A stretch of 64,000 nucleotides of DNA. Origin: Diplocloster hominis. Its GTDB lineage: Bacteria > Bacillota > Clostridia > Lachnospirales > Lachnospiraceae. Position 1 is the first letter of the stretch. Every line of letters starts with the position of its first letter. Shown piece after piece: positions 16,046 to 26,900 of the stretch. Where the stretch lies: NCBI RefSeq assembly GCF_032380655.1, contig NZ_JAWDIY010000003.1:62001-126000 (forward strand). The letters run 5' to 3'. Under the pieces are notes generated by a model. The model was not told the DNA's origin, did no database searches, and worked only from the letters and a program-made list of their open reading frames with translations. A program made the position numbers and the translations under genes.

Positions 16046-17833
16046 TTATAAATCCTTCTTTCTCATCTCTTCGTAAGAAATCGCGGGCAGATGCACCACC
16101 ACGCTTGTGCCCACATCCGGTTCGGAATGGATCACCAGTCCATAAGCGGGACCGAAATACAAACGGATCCGCTCCTGCACATTCTTTATCCCGATTCCGG
16201 ACCCGCTTGTGCCGGTCAGCAGCCCTTTCATCAGATGTTCCACCGTATCTTCCCTCATTCCCAGCCCATTGTCGGCCACCTCCATATACAGGTCTCTTTC
16301 CCGTCTGGTTACGCTAACCTGTATATGACCGTCTCCGTCCATGAATTCCATTCCGTGATAAATCGCATTCTCCACCAGCGGCTGAAGGACCAATTTTAAC
16401 GTTCCCAGCTCCAGCGTATCCTCTTCCGCCTCAATAAAATAGGTAAACTTGTTCTTATAACGCATACTCTGAATCATCAGATAATTCCTCACATGCTCCA
16501 GCTCATCTTCTACACGAATCCCTGTCTTTCCTTTGCTTAAACTGATCCGGAAAAAACGTGCCAGAGCGGTGACAGCCCGGACCGCATCCTGACGTTTTTC
16601 ATTTTCGATCATCCAGACGATTACATCCAGGGTGTTATACAGAAAATGGGGATTGATCTGGGACTGCAGGGTATATAGCTCATTTTTCCGTTTTGACTCA
16701 TGTTCTTTTACGATGTCCTGCATTAACCGCTGCAGTTGAACTGCCATCTTCCGGATCGCATTACCCAAATGCCGGACTTCATAAGAGCCTTCCGGTTCTA
16801 TCATAGTATCCAGAGCGCCTTCCTCCAGGATACGGACAGAATGTTCCAGCTTGCGGATCGGATTCGTTACTTTGGAGGAAATAAAAGAATTCAGACCCAT
16901 CATACAGGTCAGCGCGAACAGAATAATAAATAAAAGAAAGCAGGTCCCTTTTTTATCCCGCAGCAGTCTATCCTGCCCATAAGTAACCCCTACAATCTTC
17001 CAGCCGGTATATCCCACCGACTTTACCGTCACATTCCTCTTCCTGCCTCCGAACATTTCCGTATGAGGACCATCCCGGTACCGGGCAGCCTGCATGTTAT
17101 TCTCCGCCACCATCTGTGAGCACACCAGTTCATAGAACGGATGGTAGATCAGCGTACCGTTCGCATCGGCCAGATAGGTGTAACCATCCCGTCCCAGTGA
17201 TACATCCCCGAAGATCTGTTCCAGTTCCGAGTACCGCATCTGAATCAGCAGCACTCCCTGTGTACTCTCCTTTCCGTAGTTCATCTGTACGGCCCGGCTT
17301 AAATCCAGTACCCAGGTATACTCATCGTCATTGTTTATAAAAAGCTTCTGCACCTGTGGCATAGAAAAATGCATATTCTCTGTACGTGCCAATGCCTCCC
17401 GGAACCATTCCTCACCCATGATATCCGCCATTCTCAAAGGCAGGGCAGGGGCTGATGCCAGAAGTTCCCCGTCCTGTGAGAACAGCGCGATATTTTCAAT
17501 CAGGTTTTTATTGGTATCGTAGAGCAGCTGCATTTCTTCGGTTATGGATTCTTCCTTTATATCTTTGTTTTTAATTACACTGTAAGCCAGGGTATCCGAT
17601 ACCTGCATCAGATTGCGCAGATAGGTCTGCAATGTGTTGTTTACCTGGATCATCAGCGCCTGGTTTTTGGAATCTGCCGTTTCTTTGAACTCTTTGGAGA
17701 AACGCTGGTACAGGAATGAAGCGGTAAAAGCCGTCATAATGGCAGCCGAAACAGTCAGTGCGCACCAGATAATATACCTCATACTGATTTTTTGGCCGAA
17801 AGTCTTCAGCCTAGCCATCATTCCCCAGATCAT
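16046..17833 (-). CDS. YesM-type sensor histidine kinase with extracellular Cache domain
   Basis: A 595-residue membrane kinase. TM1 is about 19-42, an extracellular Cache-like sensor about 45-295 (GRDGYTYLADANGTLIYHP), TM2 about 297-318, then HAMP to about 370. The His_kinase domain has phospho-acceptor H396 in QINPHFLYNTLD, and the ATPase domain has LVENAIYHG, DNGLGM and GSGIGIKNV. The start overlaps the stop of the response regulator gene (ATGA). It pairs with that regulator and probably with the two tethered binding proteins downstream. A carbohydrate signal is inferred from that context. Confidence 0.92.
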   Translation of the reverse strand: MIWGMMARLKTFGQKISMRYIIWCALTVSAAIMTAFTASFLYQRFSKEFKETADSKNQALMIQVNNTLQTYLRNLMQVSDTLAYSVIKNKDIKEESITEEMQLLYDTNKNLIENIALFSQDGELLASAPALPLRMADIMGEEWFREALARTENMHFSMPQVQKLFINNDDEYTWVLDLSRAVQMNYGKESTQGVLLIQMRYSELEQIFGDVSLGRDGYTYLADANGTLIYHPFYELVCSQMVAENNMQAARYRDGPHTEMFGGRKRNVTVKSVGYTGWKIVGVTYGQDRLLRDKKGTCFLLFIILFALTCMMGLNSFISSKVTNPIRKLEHSVRILEEGALDTMIEPEGSYEVRHLGNAIRKMAVQLQRLMQDIVKEHESKRKNELYTLQSQINPHFLYNTLDVIVWMIENEKRQDAVRAVTALARFFRISLSKGKTGIRVEDELEHVRNYLMIQSMRYKNKFTYFIEAEEDTLELGTLKLVLQPLVENAIYHGMEFMDGDGHIQVSVTRRERDLYMEVADNGLGMREDTVEHLMKGLLTGTSGSGIGIKNVQERIRLYFGPAYGLVIHSEPDVGTSVVVHLPAISYEEMRKKDL

Positions 17834-19455
17834 AGTGACCCACGCCCTCTGTACTTGGTTGGTGAGATCCCGAATTTCTTTTTAAAAACATAACTGAAAT
17901 AATTTGGTTCCGTATAGCCTACCTTTTCCGCAATCAGATAGGTTTTATCTTCCGTCTGATTCAAAAGTTCCAGAGCTTTTTGCAGACGGACCTCCGTCAA
18001 ATAGGTCACAAAACTTTGACCCGTCTCTTTTTTAAACAGTGAAAAAAAATACGATTGGCTGATGTGCAAATAATTGCACACCGTCTCCACAGTCAAATCC
18101 GGGGTTGGATAGTGTTCCTGGATATATTCCTTGGCCATGTCAATCAAATTCTGTGTCGTGTGCCGGCGTTCATCATGAATTATTTCACTGATCCGGATAC
18201 TGGTATCGGCAAGCCATCCAAACAGCTCTTTCCGGCCTGTCAGCTCAAGAAGCAGCTCCGCACAGTCCTTGCCTTTTCCTAAAACCTCTGCCGTATCCAA
18301 ACCGAACCTTTTCAGCATCTTCGACACTGAATTCAAAATCTGAAGGGTATAAAACTGATAATCACTGCTGTGGGCTTTTACATCATTCATGTTCTCTACG
18401 ATCTCTCCCACGGACTCTCTGATTTGGTCCGCACAGCCGAACTTGACGGCGCTGATCAGTTTACCTTCCATTTTACTGTCGAATTCCAGATATTCTTTCT
18501 GAACAGGTTCTACATCTTTGCTGTAGATCACTTGTCCAGTGCCCATAATCACCCGGTAACCCAACGCTTCCTTACATTCTGCATAAGCTTCTCGGAGGCC
18601 GCCCGGTTCACGGCATATCTGGCTGACGCCGATGGTCACGTCGGCTTTTAAAATCCTTCTGCATTCTTTACAGATATATTGGAGGTTTTTGATCAAATCC
18701 GGCAGCTGGCCCGGTCCTTTGAGAGCTGCAATCAGATACCAGCCCTGGGAGCCCCGGAACATGGCATAGCGAAGATCGGCAAGGATACACTCCTCTGTAA
18801 TTTGGCGTACGGATAAGAGTACCAGCTCCTTTTCCTTCCATACCGGTATATATTCCAGAACCTCTTGAGATGTTCCTCCTTCTATAACCAGTCCTGCTGT
18901 TACCCAGCAGTCCGCGTCTGCAATATCAATTCCATAATAGCGCAGTTCCCCGCCAATGGCATTTTCTTCGATCCTCCCGTGTACCAGCTCATTCAGAAAA
19001 TGATCCTGGAGATACGGCAGATTTCGCCGGAAGTTCGTCCGGAGGATCTCCACATTTCGTTTCTGTTCCAGCTCTTCCTGAAGCGTCTTATGAATCCCCC
19101 GTAGAATTTCAGTCAGTTCTTCCACATTGACCGGCTTTAAGATATATTCAATTACATTCAGCCGGATGGCCTGCTTCGCATATTCAAATTCATCAAAACC
19201 GGAAAAAAGGACAATCCGGATGGATGGATTATAGTCCCGGATTCGGGCGGCAAGCGTAAGCCCATCCATATAAGGCATCTTAATATCGGTTAACACCACA
19301 TCCGGATCGAGATTTTCCAACATCTCTAACGCGTCCTGGCCATTTTCCGCATCACCCGCCAATTGAAATCCCAATGCTTCCCAGTCTATTTTATTTTTGA
19401 TACTGTCCCGCACCTCCGCTTCATCGTCCACAAGAATGATACGAAAGAATTCCAT
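17830..19455 (-). CDS. YesN-type response regulator (receiver plus AraC DNA-binding domain)
   Basis: A 541-residue regulator. The receiver domain is residues 1-125, with phospho-acceptor D57 in VVLTDIKMP and acidic pair D10/D11. A long linker follows, then a C-terminal AraC-type double helix-turn-helix at about 430-537 (VCNYLHISQSYFFSLFKKET ... GYTEPNYFSYVFKKKFGISP). GGAGGAGGGGG precedes the ATG. First gene of the regulator-kinase-receptor-receptor operon. Likely targets are the surface enzyme genes upstream of it in the locus. Confidence 0.92.
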   Translation of the reverse strand: MEFFRIILVDDEAEVRDSIKNKIDWEALGFQLAGDAENGQDALEMLENLDPDVVLTDIKMPYMDGLTLAARIRDYNPSIRIVLFSGFDEFEYAKQAIRLNVIEYILKPVNVEELTEILRGIHKTLQEELEQKRNVEILRTNFRRNLPYLQDHFLNELVHGRIEENAIGGELRYYGIDIADADCWVTAGLVIEGGTSQEVLEYIPVWKEKELVLLSVRQITEECILADLRYAMFRGSQGWYLIAALKGPGQLPDLIKNLQYICKECRRILKADVTIGVSQICREPGGLREAYAECKEALGYRVIMGTGQVIYSKDVEPVQKEYLEFDSKMEGKLISAVKFGCADQIRESVGEIVENMNDVKAHSSDYQFYTLQILNSVSKMLKRFGLDTAEVLGKGKDCAELLLELTGRKELFGWLADTSIRISEIIHDERRHTTQNLIDMAKEYIQEHYPTPDLTVETVCNYLHISQSYFFSLFKKETGQSFVTYLTEVRLQKALELLNQTEDKTYLIAEKVGYTEPNYFSYVFKKKFGISPTKYRGRGSL

Positions 19456-19533
19456 ATGGATTCGCCCCCTCCTCCTTTATGATAACTTATTTAGCAGCTT
19501 TACTGCGCCCCGGCTCAACGGGCATGCGCTTAT

Positions 19534-20727
19534 TTAATTACCTGCCTTATACTTTTGCTCCCGGTACCTGCTGGGTGTACAGCCTGTATATTTTTTAAAT
19601 GCAATGCCAAAGGAATGCGGGTCCCGATATCCCACTTTTTCTGCCACTTCCCGTATCTTCCAGAGGTTCTGTTCCAGCAGGGTTTTTGCTTTCTCCATCC
19701 GCAGCCTGGAGAGAGCAGCAGAAAAGCTTTCCTGCTTATACCTGCGGAATACTTCACAGAGCCGTGTGGGACTCATGGATACACACCGGCTGATATCAGC
19801 AAGCCGAAGGTCCGGTTCCATATAGTGTTCCTCCATGTATGCCGTCACATGAGCGATCTGTCGGATCAGATCCCCTTCCTGGCTCCGGTGCAGTTCGGTA
19901 CCTGCGCTGCGGCAGTAACCGATAACCCGTTCCAATGTGTGATCGATCGTTTCGTCCTGTAAAATATCTTCGGAAAGCCGGTTTCCCTCTCGATATATGC
20001 AGTGTTCTCCAAAACCGGCCTGCTTCATGTACCGCGCGATATTCCGTATCATATTCTCAAACTGAGACCGGCATTGTTTCTCCGAAGCACACAGATACCT
20101 CAGATACCGGACAAATCCATGTAGCTGTTCTTCCATCTGCGGAATATCATTTTTCTGCAAAGCATGCAGGACAGCCTCCTGCCAAGGGCCACTCTCGACA
20201 GGAACCCGACCGAACTCCCTCTCCGCCTTATAGACCTGCCCGTAGCCGTATAAATATTTTCCTTCCATGGCCTTGTCTGCCGAAACCAGCACTGCCCCCG
20301 CTTCTTCCGCGCGGGAGCTGACAGTCCCCATCCCGATCGTCACTCTCCCACAGCCCCAGGTCTGCGTAGCGTTTTCTATCAGCCTGCAAAGATCCATGCA
20401 CCGCTTTTCCAGCTCCTTTTTTGTCCTGGAGGTAACTAAAATTGCCCGTCGGTAACCTTTATAACTGAAAAAACTGCAGCCCTCTAAGCTTCTCATTGTT
20501 TCCTCTACAGCCTTCATAAAGCATTCCGTGCGGCTGACATATCCGACCGGTAGATGCCGCCCCTCTATCCTGTTTTCTTCTATAATCAAAATCGTATAAT
20601 ATGCCCCTTCCAGATACAGTTCCTGACGAATAAATCCAGCTATGTCGCCGATATTAATCCTCCACTGACTGAACTGTCGGCTGCCACTGTATTGTAAGTG
20701 ATTAGGATACCCCACTGTGGTTACCAT
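19534..20727 (-). CDS. AraC-type regulator resembling a YesN protein without receiver domain
   Basis: A 397-residue protein. The C-terminal AraC helix-turn-helix is clear (ISRCVSMSPTRLCEVFRRYK ... GYRDPHSFGIAFKKYTGCTP). The N-terminal ~280 residues resemble the linker of YesN regulators, including a VTIGMGTVSS segment like VTIGVSQI in the neighbouring regulator. There is no receiver domain, and the upstream DNA is AT-rich promoter sequence, so it was not simply cut off by a frameshift. It lies 78 bases before the complete response regulator gene. A phosphorylation-independent regulator, or a partner of the neighbouring YesN proteins, is inferred. Confidence 0.8.
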   Translation of the reverse strand: MVTTVGYPNHLQYSGSRQFSQWRINIGDIAGFIRQELYLEGAYYTILIIEENRIEGRHLPVGYVSRTECFMKAVEETMRSLEGCSFFSYKGYRRAILVTSRTKKELEKRCMDLCRLIENATQTWGCGRVTIGMGTVSSRAEEAGAVLVSADKAMEGKYLYGYGQVYKAEREFGRVPVESGPWQEAVLHALQKNDIPQMEEQLHGFVRYLRYLCASEKQCRSQFENMIRNIARYMKQAGFGEHCIYREGNRLSEDILQDETIDHTLERVIGYCRSAGTELHRSQEGDLIRQIAHVTAYMEEHYMEPDLRLADISRCVSMSPTRLCEVFRRYKQESFSAALSRLRMEKAKTLLEQNLWKIREVAEKVGYRDPHSFGIAFKKYTGCTPSRYREQKYKAGN

Positions 20728-20764
20728 GACCGCACCGCCTCTCTTAAAATCATACCTTTCTTTT

Positions 20765-20830
20765 ATTGTAGAGAAATAAAAGAGCTTATTGAACTAAAAA
20801 AAATACGAAATATGTTTAAAATTATACGTT
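20765..20830 (-). promoter_or_regulatory. Promoter and paired activator boxes of the receiver-less regulator gene
   Basis: On the minus strand: -10 TACAAT (20765-20770) and -35 TTCAAT (20788-20793) with 17 bases between. Nine bases upstream of the -35 lie two direct repeats, TTCGTAT and AACGTAT, 21 bases apart (plus-strand ATACGAA at 20803 and ATACGTT at 20824). The layout matches three other promoters in the locus. A YesN-type regulator binding directly beside the -35 is inferred. Confidence 0.65.
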
Positions 20831-20891
20831 TTTTGCTTGTTTTTACCGAAAACAGTGCCTCTGGCATGGGATTTATCTGTTGTGAATATAC

Positions 20892-20928
20892 AAAGAGATA
20901 CGCCGGTCATAAACCGGCGTACCTCTTT
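20892..20928. terminator. Hairpin after the giant fucosidase gene
   Basis: A 9-bp perfect core (TACGCCGGT/ACCGGCGTA) is extended by AAAGAG/CTCTTT around one mismatch, with a 5-base loop. It lies about 70 bases downstream of the minus-strand stop at 21000. Confidence 0.65.
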
Positions 20929-20999
20929 TCTCTTACCTGACTATCTCTGAATTCTGACATAAATCATGTAAAGTCCGCATGGTTTTGTCCTGAGACAGC

Positions 21000-23900
21000 C
21001 TATTCTGATTTTCCGCTTCTCATCCTTCTTCTGTATAGGATCAGGACAGTTACCAGGCTCGCCCCCGCTGCCGTCAGCAGTATGAATGGCAGTACCGGAG
21101 CGTCGTCACCTGTCTTGGCTGCCGATGCTCTCTGGTTTCCGGATGACTGATCCTGGTCAGAAGATCCGCTGTTCGAATGATTCGAGTCTTTTTTCGGTTT
21201 TTCCTTATCCTGGTAGACCACTGCGAACAGAGAAAATTTATCGATCTCTGCAGTAATCGTATCCGGATTCTCATCCAGATCCTTCCATTCCAGTACCAGC
21301 TGATCATGCAAACTTAACAGGGTATACGTTCTGTTAACCCCGTTTCCGGGCTTTAATTCCTGCGGAATCTCGAGTACGATCCGGAACGGACGTCCGGTTT
21401 CTGTGATTTTCTGCGGCTCACCGCTACCGATCTGCTTGAATAGTTGGATGTTCAGCAGAGTTCCAAGCGCGCGGTCTTTTAGCGCCCCTTTCAGAGCTCC
21501 AATTTCTGCCGCGTTCGCGCCCTCGTCAACTTTCGAAATAACCATCCGGATAACGATCTTCACTCCGTCGGCAGCCATTGCTTTTTCTTCTTCCGTGAGA
21601 AGAATATCCTTCAGAATGTCCGCATTCTCCGGTCTGACCGCTGGAACCCCTTCACCGCGGTTTACCTCAATCCGTACCTGATCCATAGGATTATGTGGGT
21701 TGTCCGTCGGAGGCGGTGTTACAGGCGGTGTCGTCGGAGGCGGTGTTACCGGCGGTGTTGTTGGCGGCGGCGTTATGGGCGGTGTCGTTGGAGGCGGTGT
21801 TACCGGCGGGGCTTCCACAGTATTGTAGAGCTCGAAGCTCTCGATGCCGGGAGCATACTTTTTAGCTTTATCCCCCTCACCGACTGTCCTGCCTTCCAGG
21901 ATTGTCAGCCGGATCTGCTTTGCCTCTACGGCCTGCTCCAGATCGATCGCCAGTTCCTCTCCGATCTTGGTTCCTTCGTGCAACTTCTTCCAACTGCTGC
22001 CATCATAATATTCCAGTTTGAATTTCTGGCACCGGTAATCTTTCGGGTTATTCCACCGGTCATACATTTCCCGGATAATAACACGGTTGAATTCTGTATT
22101 CTCTTCCAGATCTACCGTAATTGTCGGCTGCGGATCATCGTCCTTGGGCGCCCACCTGGTTCCGGTCATTCCATCCAGTGCCTTGTCTCCCTCGAAATTG
22201 GACCACGCTGTGCTGGTGGTTGCTTTCTTTCCTTTTGTCAGATCCTTTCCGTCTCTTAAGATCGCCTCCTGAACATCCGATATGGCGATATATTGTCCGT
22301 CCTTATCCTTGGCATACGCCGTAAAGAAGACGGCGCCCGGCTTGAAGTTGCCGTCGACCTTGGCCTCAAAGCTTCCATCGGCACTGACTGTGGCAGCAAA
22401 GGTCTTTTCTGCTTTTGTGGAATCCATGATCTTAACTTCTGCCGACTTGGCTGCGCCGCTGACGGTTCCGGTGACGCTTACCGGCATTCCTTCCAGTATG
22501 CTCCTGCCCTCATTCATATTACTTGTCTGAGGCTTGACGGCCGGTGATGTGATACTGATCCGGTCGCGGGCCTGCTTAAACAATTTGAATTCATACAGGC
22601 TCGGATTGAGACTGTCTGTGATGTTCAGACGGATTTTATCTGAGGTTACCGAATCGAACGTGACATCAGGTTTATCGTGCACGGACTTCTCACTGCGGTA
22701 CGCGCTCACCCACTGTCCATCCTTCCAGTAATCAATCGTATAAGTATTAATATAGTTCTTTCCCGCGGAATAATATTCCACAAATGAAGCGGCATTTACC
22801 GTAACCGGAGTGTCAAACTCCAGTTCCAATATTGCCTCGGTCGCCTTATCGTGAGACGCCCACCGGGTAGTAGCGTCGTCGTCCACAGCCTTACTGCCTT
22901 TGTAGGTCTCACTGTTATACCAGTAAGTATTGGCCTCGGCACTGGACGCGGTCGGCGCGATGTTAGTGGCCGATTCGGTTACCAGCTGTTTGGGTTTCCC
23001 TTCCAATTCGATCTCGATCACCGTATCGTAGTCGACCTGATCCACCTTGGACAGTTCGATATATGTTTTTTCTTTCATATTCAGGTAATTCACAGGTTCA
23101 TTGGTGCCCATCACCTTCATGCTCTTAATCTCGTTGTCCAGTCTGGGGATCTGGATGTCTCCGTTTAATTTTTGGGTTATATGCAGGTATGCCATGCCGT
23201 CCTTCGTCGTCATGCGCACACCCGATGGAAGACCCACAAGGCAGTTCCGTTCTGTGCCGTATATACTGTCCCCATATTTTTCCATCCACTTCCCGGCCTC
23301 TCTTAGAATCGCAGCGCTCTCCGGTGGAACTGTTCCATCTGGTTCCGGCCCGATATTGAGCAGGAGATTGCCTCCTCCCGAAGCGCACTGTACGACCATA
23401 TCGATGACCGTATCCGCATTCTTCCAGTTATGGTCATACTTATCCCAGCCCCAGGTATTATTCAGCGTCATGCAGGTTTCCCATGCACCCTCCAGTCCCG
23501 TCTCCGGAATGGTTCCTTCCGGCGTTCCGTAGTCTCCAACATTGCCGGATCTCTTAAGACGGTTGTTCGTAACCAGTTCAGGCTTAATGGTTCGAAGATA
23601 ACGCTGAACCTCCCTGCCGTCTTCTGCCGTCCACCAGCTCTGCCATTCGCCGTCAAACCACAGCATATCCGGCTGATAGATCTCCAGTAATTCCCGAAGC
23701 TGCGCTTTATAGCGGCTCATAAAGTCGTCCTTTTCTCCCTCTTTCATAACCGTACTATATGCATCCTGGGATTTGTCATGCCAGTCCTGCACGGTAATAT
23801 ATAAGCAGAAATGGATTCCCGCCTTCTTACATTCCTTAGACAGCTCTTTTAAGAAATCTCCTCCCTTGTAGGCCCCATATCCCTGTAGCTTATAATCCTC

Positions 23901-26900
23901 GAATTCTTTGATATGGGTGTCGAACATGCTGAATCCCTCATGATGTCTGGATGTAAATACGATGTACTTCTGGCCGGCCGCTTTAGCCAGTTCCACGATC
24001 TCTTTGGCGTTGAACTGATCAGGATTAAAGGGTTTCGCCGCCGCAAGAGCATACTCCTCCTTGCCGATCTCTTCCTTCTCCATGATCCACTCAGACAGGC
24101 CTTTCGACGGTCCGCCGTTCCATTCTCCTTCCAGGTAGGTATAGGCCCCGAAATGGATAAACTGACCGAACACACTGTCCCTGAACCAGCTCATGCGCTT
24201 CTCCATCTCTTCCTTCGTCTCCGTTCCGTCGTAGGTGGAGAAGTTAAAGAAGTCCAGATCCAGCGCAGCATCCTGCGGGAATACCAGATAAATATCGTGT
24301 TTTCCGGACACGCCGGCCTTGATATCCGCATATTGCTCCCGGAAGATCGTGCGGTCTTTGCTGGGTTCCACGGTAATGGTACCGATCTTATCCCCATCCA
24401 CTCCGTCCAGACGGACTTCGATCTGCTTTCCGCTCTGATCATCAAGGGCAGATACCATCAGCATAAAAGTGTTGTATGATTTCTGCTTAAAATCCAGGTT
24501 CCGGTATACCAGATAATCCCCGGCTTTGAAATCTCCGCCGTAGGAAGTGTGATCCGGAGCATTGTCATTCTCGGATACATTCCCGCCGGTAATGCCGGCC
24601 TTCTGATAATCCTTCGCCTCGATCAGCGTGTCCGCCGTACGCACATCCACAGGCTTCTCAGGCTCCGACTGTCCCTTTAAGCGATATAACTCAAAGGTTT
24701 CCAGACTGGGCATAAAAGTCTTATCGTTCAGCACCCTGCCCTGCAGGAAAGTCATTCTTACCTGGCTTGCCGTGATCGGCTCCGTAAGATCCAGGATATA
24801 TTCCTCACCGATCTTCGTTCCCTCTTTTAACAATTGCCACGTAGTCCCATCATAATATTCCAGCTTGAATTTATTGCACCGGTAATCGGCCGGGGTATTC
24901 CAGCGGTCTATCATCTCCCGCATGATCACACGGTCGAATTCTGTATCAGCCCCCAAATCTACAGTCAAAGCAGGTAATACGTCGCTGTCATTGGGCGCCC
25001 ATCTGGTGCCTGTCATTCCATCCACCGCTTTACTTCCCTCGAATCCACCGTATTGTGTGGATGCGGTTGCCTTTTTTCCTCTTGCCAGGTCCTTTGCATT
25101 GCGCAGGATAGCCTGTCTGGCATCGGCCACCGCCACGATTCCTCCCTGTGTATCTTTTAAATAAGCACTGACTGTCAGATCTCCTGAAACGATCGAATCC
25201 GCTTCCACACTCCAGGTACCGTCTTTTGTCACTTCTGTCGTAAAGCTTTTCCTGGCGCCCTCTTTATCCAGAACCGCCACTTCCACCTTATCTGCCGTCC
25301 CCTCACTGATACCCTCGATCCGGAATGGAGATTCGTCGTAGACAGTAACACCCTCATTATTGGAGCCTGTTTTCGCCACTATCTTAGGATTCGTTATCGC
25401 AACCGAACTGAGCTCGTTGCGGAAGAGCTGAAATTCATATATACTCGGGTTATTTGTCTGGGTCAGGTGAAGCCTGATCTTATCAGATGTGACGGCTTCA
25501 AAAGTAATATCCGCCTCTGCTTCCAGCTTACCGCCTCTAAAAGCGGTTATCCATTTCCCATCTTTCCAGTAATCAATGGTATAAGCATTGGTATAATTGG
25601 AAGCGGATACATACTGACTTACATATGCGCTGTTTACCGTAACCGGATTTTCAAAATTGAGCACCAGCTCCGCTTCCCCGTTACTGATATTTTTTGTAGC
25701 CCAACGGCTCGTCCGGTCACCATCCACAGCCTTGCCTGCGGCATACAGATCACTATACTCGTTGGTCCCGGTAACCGTTTTCGCAGTCACGGCCAGATTC
25801 GTCATAGAAGAAGTCACCAGTTGCTTCGGGATTCCTTCCATATCGATCTCGATGACCGTATCGTATACGTCCTGGGTAATATCCGACAGCCGTATGTAGG
25901 TCTTTTCAGCCGATAAGCTGTAAGTTACTTTCTCACCGGTACCGAGAATTTTCATATCTGTGATCTTATTTTCGAACCGGGGAATCATGATGTCGTTATA
26001 AAATTGAGTAGTCAGATGCAGATAAGCTTTTCCCTCCTTCGTCGTCATGCGTACACCGGTGGGGAGCTTCTGCATACAACTGCCCTTTGTACCATAAATA
26101 CTGTCGGCGTGTATTTTCACCCACTCACCTGATTCTTTCAGGATATCCTCTGTCTCCTTAGGAACAGAGCCATCCCCTTTCGGCCCAATATTCAAAATCA
26201 GGTTACCGCCGTTGGAAGCGCACTGCACCAGCATATCCACTACCTGGTCTGCACTTTTCCAATTGTGATCATATTTGCTGAAGCCCCATGTATTATTCAG
26301 AGTCATACAACTCTCAACATATGAATCTGTCGCTGAGCTAACAACAGAGTTCTCCCTTACGTCAATATCTCCGATTCCGGTATCCCGTTTCAGTCGTTCA
26401 TTCGTAATGACTCCGACATCCAACGTCCTAAGATATTTGTACAGTTCCTCCCCGTCTGCTTTCGTCCACCAACTCTCCCAGTCTCCGTCGAACCATAGCA
26501 CCTTTGCTCCGTATATTTCCACCAGCTCTCTGAGCTGCGCCTTATAACGGCTTACAAAATCAGCCTTTTTGGCAGGATCGACGTTTTTTCCATAATTACT
26601 CTGGGAATCATCATGCCAGTCCATAACTGTTATATACGCGCACAGATCCACTCCCTGTTTTTGACATTCCTCTGACAGAGCCTTCAGGGGATCCTCCCCC
26701 TTGTATTCTCCAAAACCGGTAATCTTATAATCTTCGAATCCTTTGACCCCGGTATCGTACATATTAAATCCTTCATGATGTTTAGTTGTAAAAACGATAT
26801 ATTTATGACCGGCGGCTTTCGCCAGGCTTACGATCTTTTCCACATCGAATTGAACAGGGTTAAAGGGGCGGGCTGCGATTTCTTCATATTCCTCCCTTGA

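Noticed and set aside
21690..21810. Dense short repeats that could suggest a CRISPR or minisatellite
   Set aside because: They encode the Pro-Thr linker (PPPTTPPVT) of the giant fucosidase protein. The unit is too short and there are no spacers.
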